Positions 51,566 through 52,113 of a DNA stretch of 52,113 nucleotides are shown here, in pieces (within the stretch, counting starts at the first letter, position 1; every line of letters starts with the position of its first letter). The notes under the pieces were generated by a model. The model did not search any database. It was not told the origin of the DNA and saw nothing but the letters and a program-made list of their open reading frames with translations. The DNA comes from JAZKAR01 sp040389065 (GTDB taxonomy: Bacteria; Pseudomonadota; Gammaproteobacteria; Burkholderiales; Casimicrobiaceae). The translations under genes and the position numbers were made by a program. The stretch is from assembly GCA_040389065.1 (NCBI GenBank), contig JAZKAR010000035.1:1-52113 (forward strand), in the 5' to 3' direction.

Positions 51566-52111
51566 TTATAAATCATGGTGTGCATTTAATAAAAACTCGA
51601 TTAGATTATCAACTTCCTGTAGCGAAAGTTGATATTGATGTATGTCTGTACCCTTACTAGTCGCTGGAAGTGGAATAAGCGGTTTAGATTGAAAACCAAT
51701 TTTCTTATCCTTGAAAAAACTAGACAACTCCCAAGGCAATCCTGCCGGACTGTAGTAACTGCTTACCTGAAGCTGATCTAAAACATTTCTCTTCAAACAA
51801 GTTGGTCTCGGCTCTTCTAAAACTGTTTTTAGTGCATTAATCTTATGATTAATAAAAGGTATAGGCCGAAAAGAAGTTTGCAAAAAATCAACACCATCAG
51901 CCAGACCATTTTTCAGGCGGCTAATTTCAACTTCATAGGCGAATCGTTCATCTGTCGTTAGACAAGAACCATTGCGTTGTCGGTATGCTTCTAAAAAGCT
52001 CAATACGACCTTAAGCTGACTCTCAGGAACCCGAACAGGTTTAGTCTGTTCACCTTGGAAAGCTGCTTTTCGACCTGCTCCAGGTCGGCATCCACCATTT
52101 ATTTTGCTCAT
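51566..52111 (-). CDS. RPGAGRK-type plasmid protein, unknown function
   Basis: The 181-aa protein begins MSKINGGCRPGAGRKAAFQG then TKPVRVPESQLKVVLSFLEA, a basic N-terminal pattern common in small plasmid or phage DNA-binding proteins. The C-terminal ~30 residues (KGTDIHQYQLSLQEVDNLIE) also occur in the decayed copy at 48957-49095. The start codon lies on the circular join, and the perfect 14-bp inverted repeat at 42-75 lies just upstream, suggesting autoregulation. No ribosome site is visible. From 51374 to 51565 I see no gene. Confidence 0.65.
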   Translation of the reverse strand: MSKINGGCRPGAGRKAAFQGEQTKPVRVPESQLKVVLSFLEAYRQRNGSCLTTDERFAYEVEISRLKNGLADGVDFLQTSFRPIPFINHKINALKTVLEEPRPTCLKRNVLDQLQVSSYYSPAGLPWELSSFFKDKKIGFQSKPLIPLPATSKGTDIHQYQLSLQEVDNLIEFLLNAHHDL

Positions 52112-52113
52112 AT

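Noticed and set aside
1..52113. Insertion sequences, tRNA or rRNA genes
   Set aside because: I found no DDE transposase, no terminal inverted repeats with target duplications, and no tRNA/rRNA-like stretch on either strand.

Overview
The window looks like one complete circular plasmid that was linearised with a short end overlap. Bases 52078-52113 repeat bases 1-36 exactly, so the circle is about 52,077 bp and the last gene's start codon lies on the join. There are no chromosomal housekeeping genes, tRNAs or rRNAs. Low GC, a MobQ-type relaxase, an RPA-family replication initiator and the metal-resistance proteins point to a gammaproteobacterial host. The sequence does not let me name a genus. 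Base composition changes along the circle: the metal region (8-27 kb) is moderate in GC, and the accessory regions at 30-42 kb and 47-52 kb are clearly AT-richer, which suggests a patchwork of acquisitions.

Layout. (1) 0.4-7.4 kb is the mobilization module: a VirD4/TraD-like coupling protein, a coiled-coil membrane protein, an unknown protein and a large relaxase-helicase, all leftward, then a candidate oriT, then a small TraD/MobC-like protein and a WGR-domain protein rightward. No mating-pair-formation genes are present, so the plasmid should be mobilizable but not self-transmissible. An MNT-HEPN fusion protein closes this block. (2) 8.4-23.2 kb is heavy-metal efflux: a leftward CusCBA-like Cu/Ag RND set with a small Cys-rich secreted protein, and a divergent rightward czcI-czcC-czcB-czcA-cadA set for Co/Zn/Cd(/Pb). 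(3) 23.5-27.7 kb is a compact arsenic operon: arsR-arsC-acr3-MFS-arsH-ynfA-like. (4) 27.8-30.4 kb holds a secreted protein, a cluster of mini-hairpins, a three-gene leftward group with an ArdC-like N-terminal domain protein and a DUF3560 protein, and a striking ~170-nt long-range hairpin upstream of that group.

(5) 30.8-42.3 kb is an AT-rich accessory island that looks like a defence island. It carries a PLD-family protein, a 569-aa membrane protein of unknown function, a serine resolvase with a res-like repeat region, a putative nuclease bracketed by the resolvase and a decayed copy of its 3' end, an Abi_C protein, a truncated regulator, a two-gene ParA-like ATPase plus SIR2 operon, and a type II restriction-modification system with a controller protein and C-box-like operators. 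(6) 43.3-47.1 kb is the replication and partition core: a cluster of very short stable hairpins, DnaA boxes and eight iterons (a ninth lies inside rep), the RPA-family initiator, ParB, ParA and three 16-18 bp parS palindromes. (7) 47.5-52.1 kb holds an AbiE toxin-antitoxin pair preceded by two copies of a 19-bp repeat, a decayed fragment of the terminal gene, a HEPN-like gene on what looks like an integron gene cassette with its own attC, a DUF559 endonuclease-like gene and a RPGAGRK-type plasmid protein.

The best candidates for something undescribed are the ParA-SIR2 operon (39.3-41.2 kb), the long hairpin at 30.2 kb, the stand-alone attC cassette at 49.4-50.3 kb, the resolvase-bracketed nuclease at 35-37 kb and the mini-hairpin clusters at 28.3 and 43.5 kb. 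All functional statements come from reading motifs and context. No database search was run.
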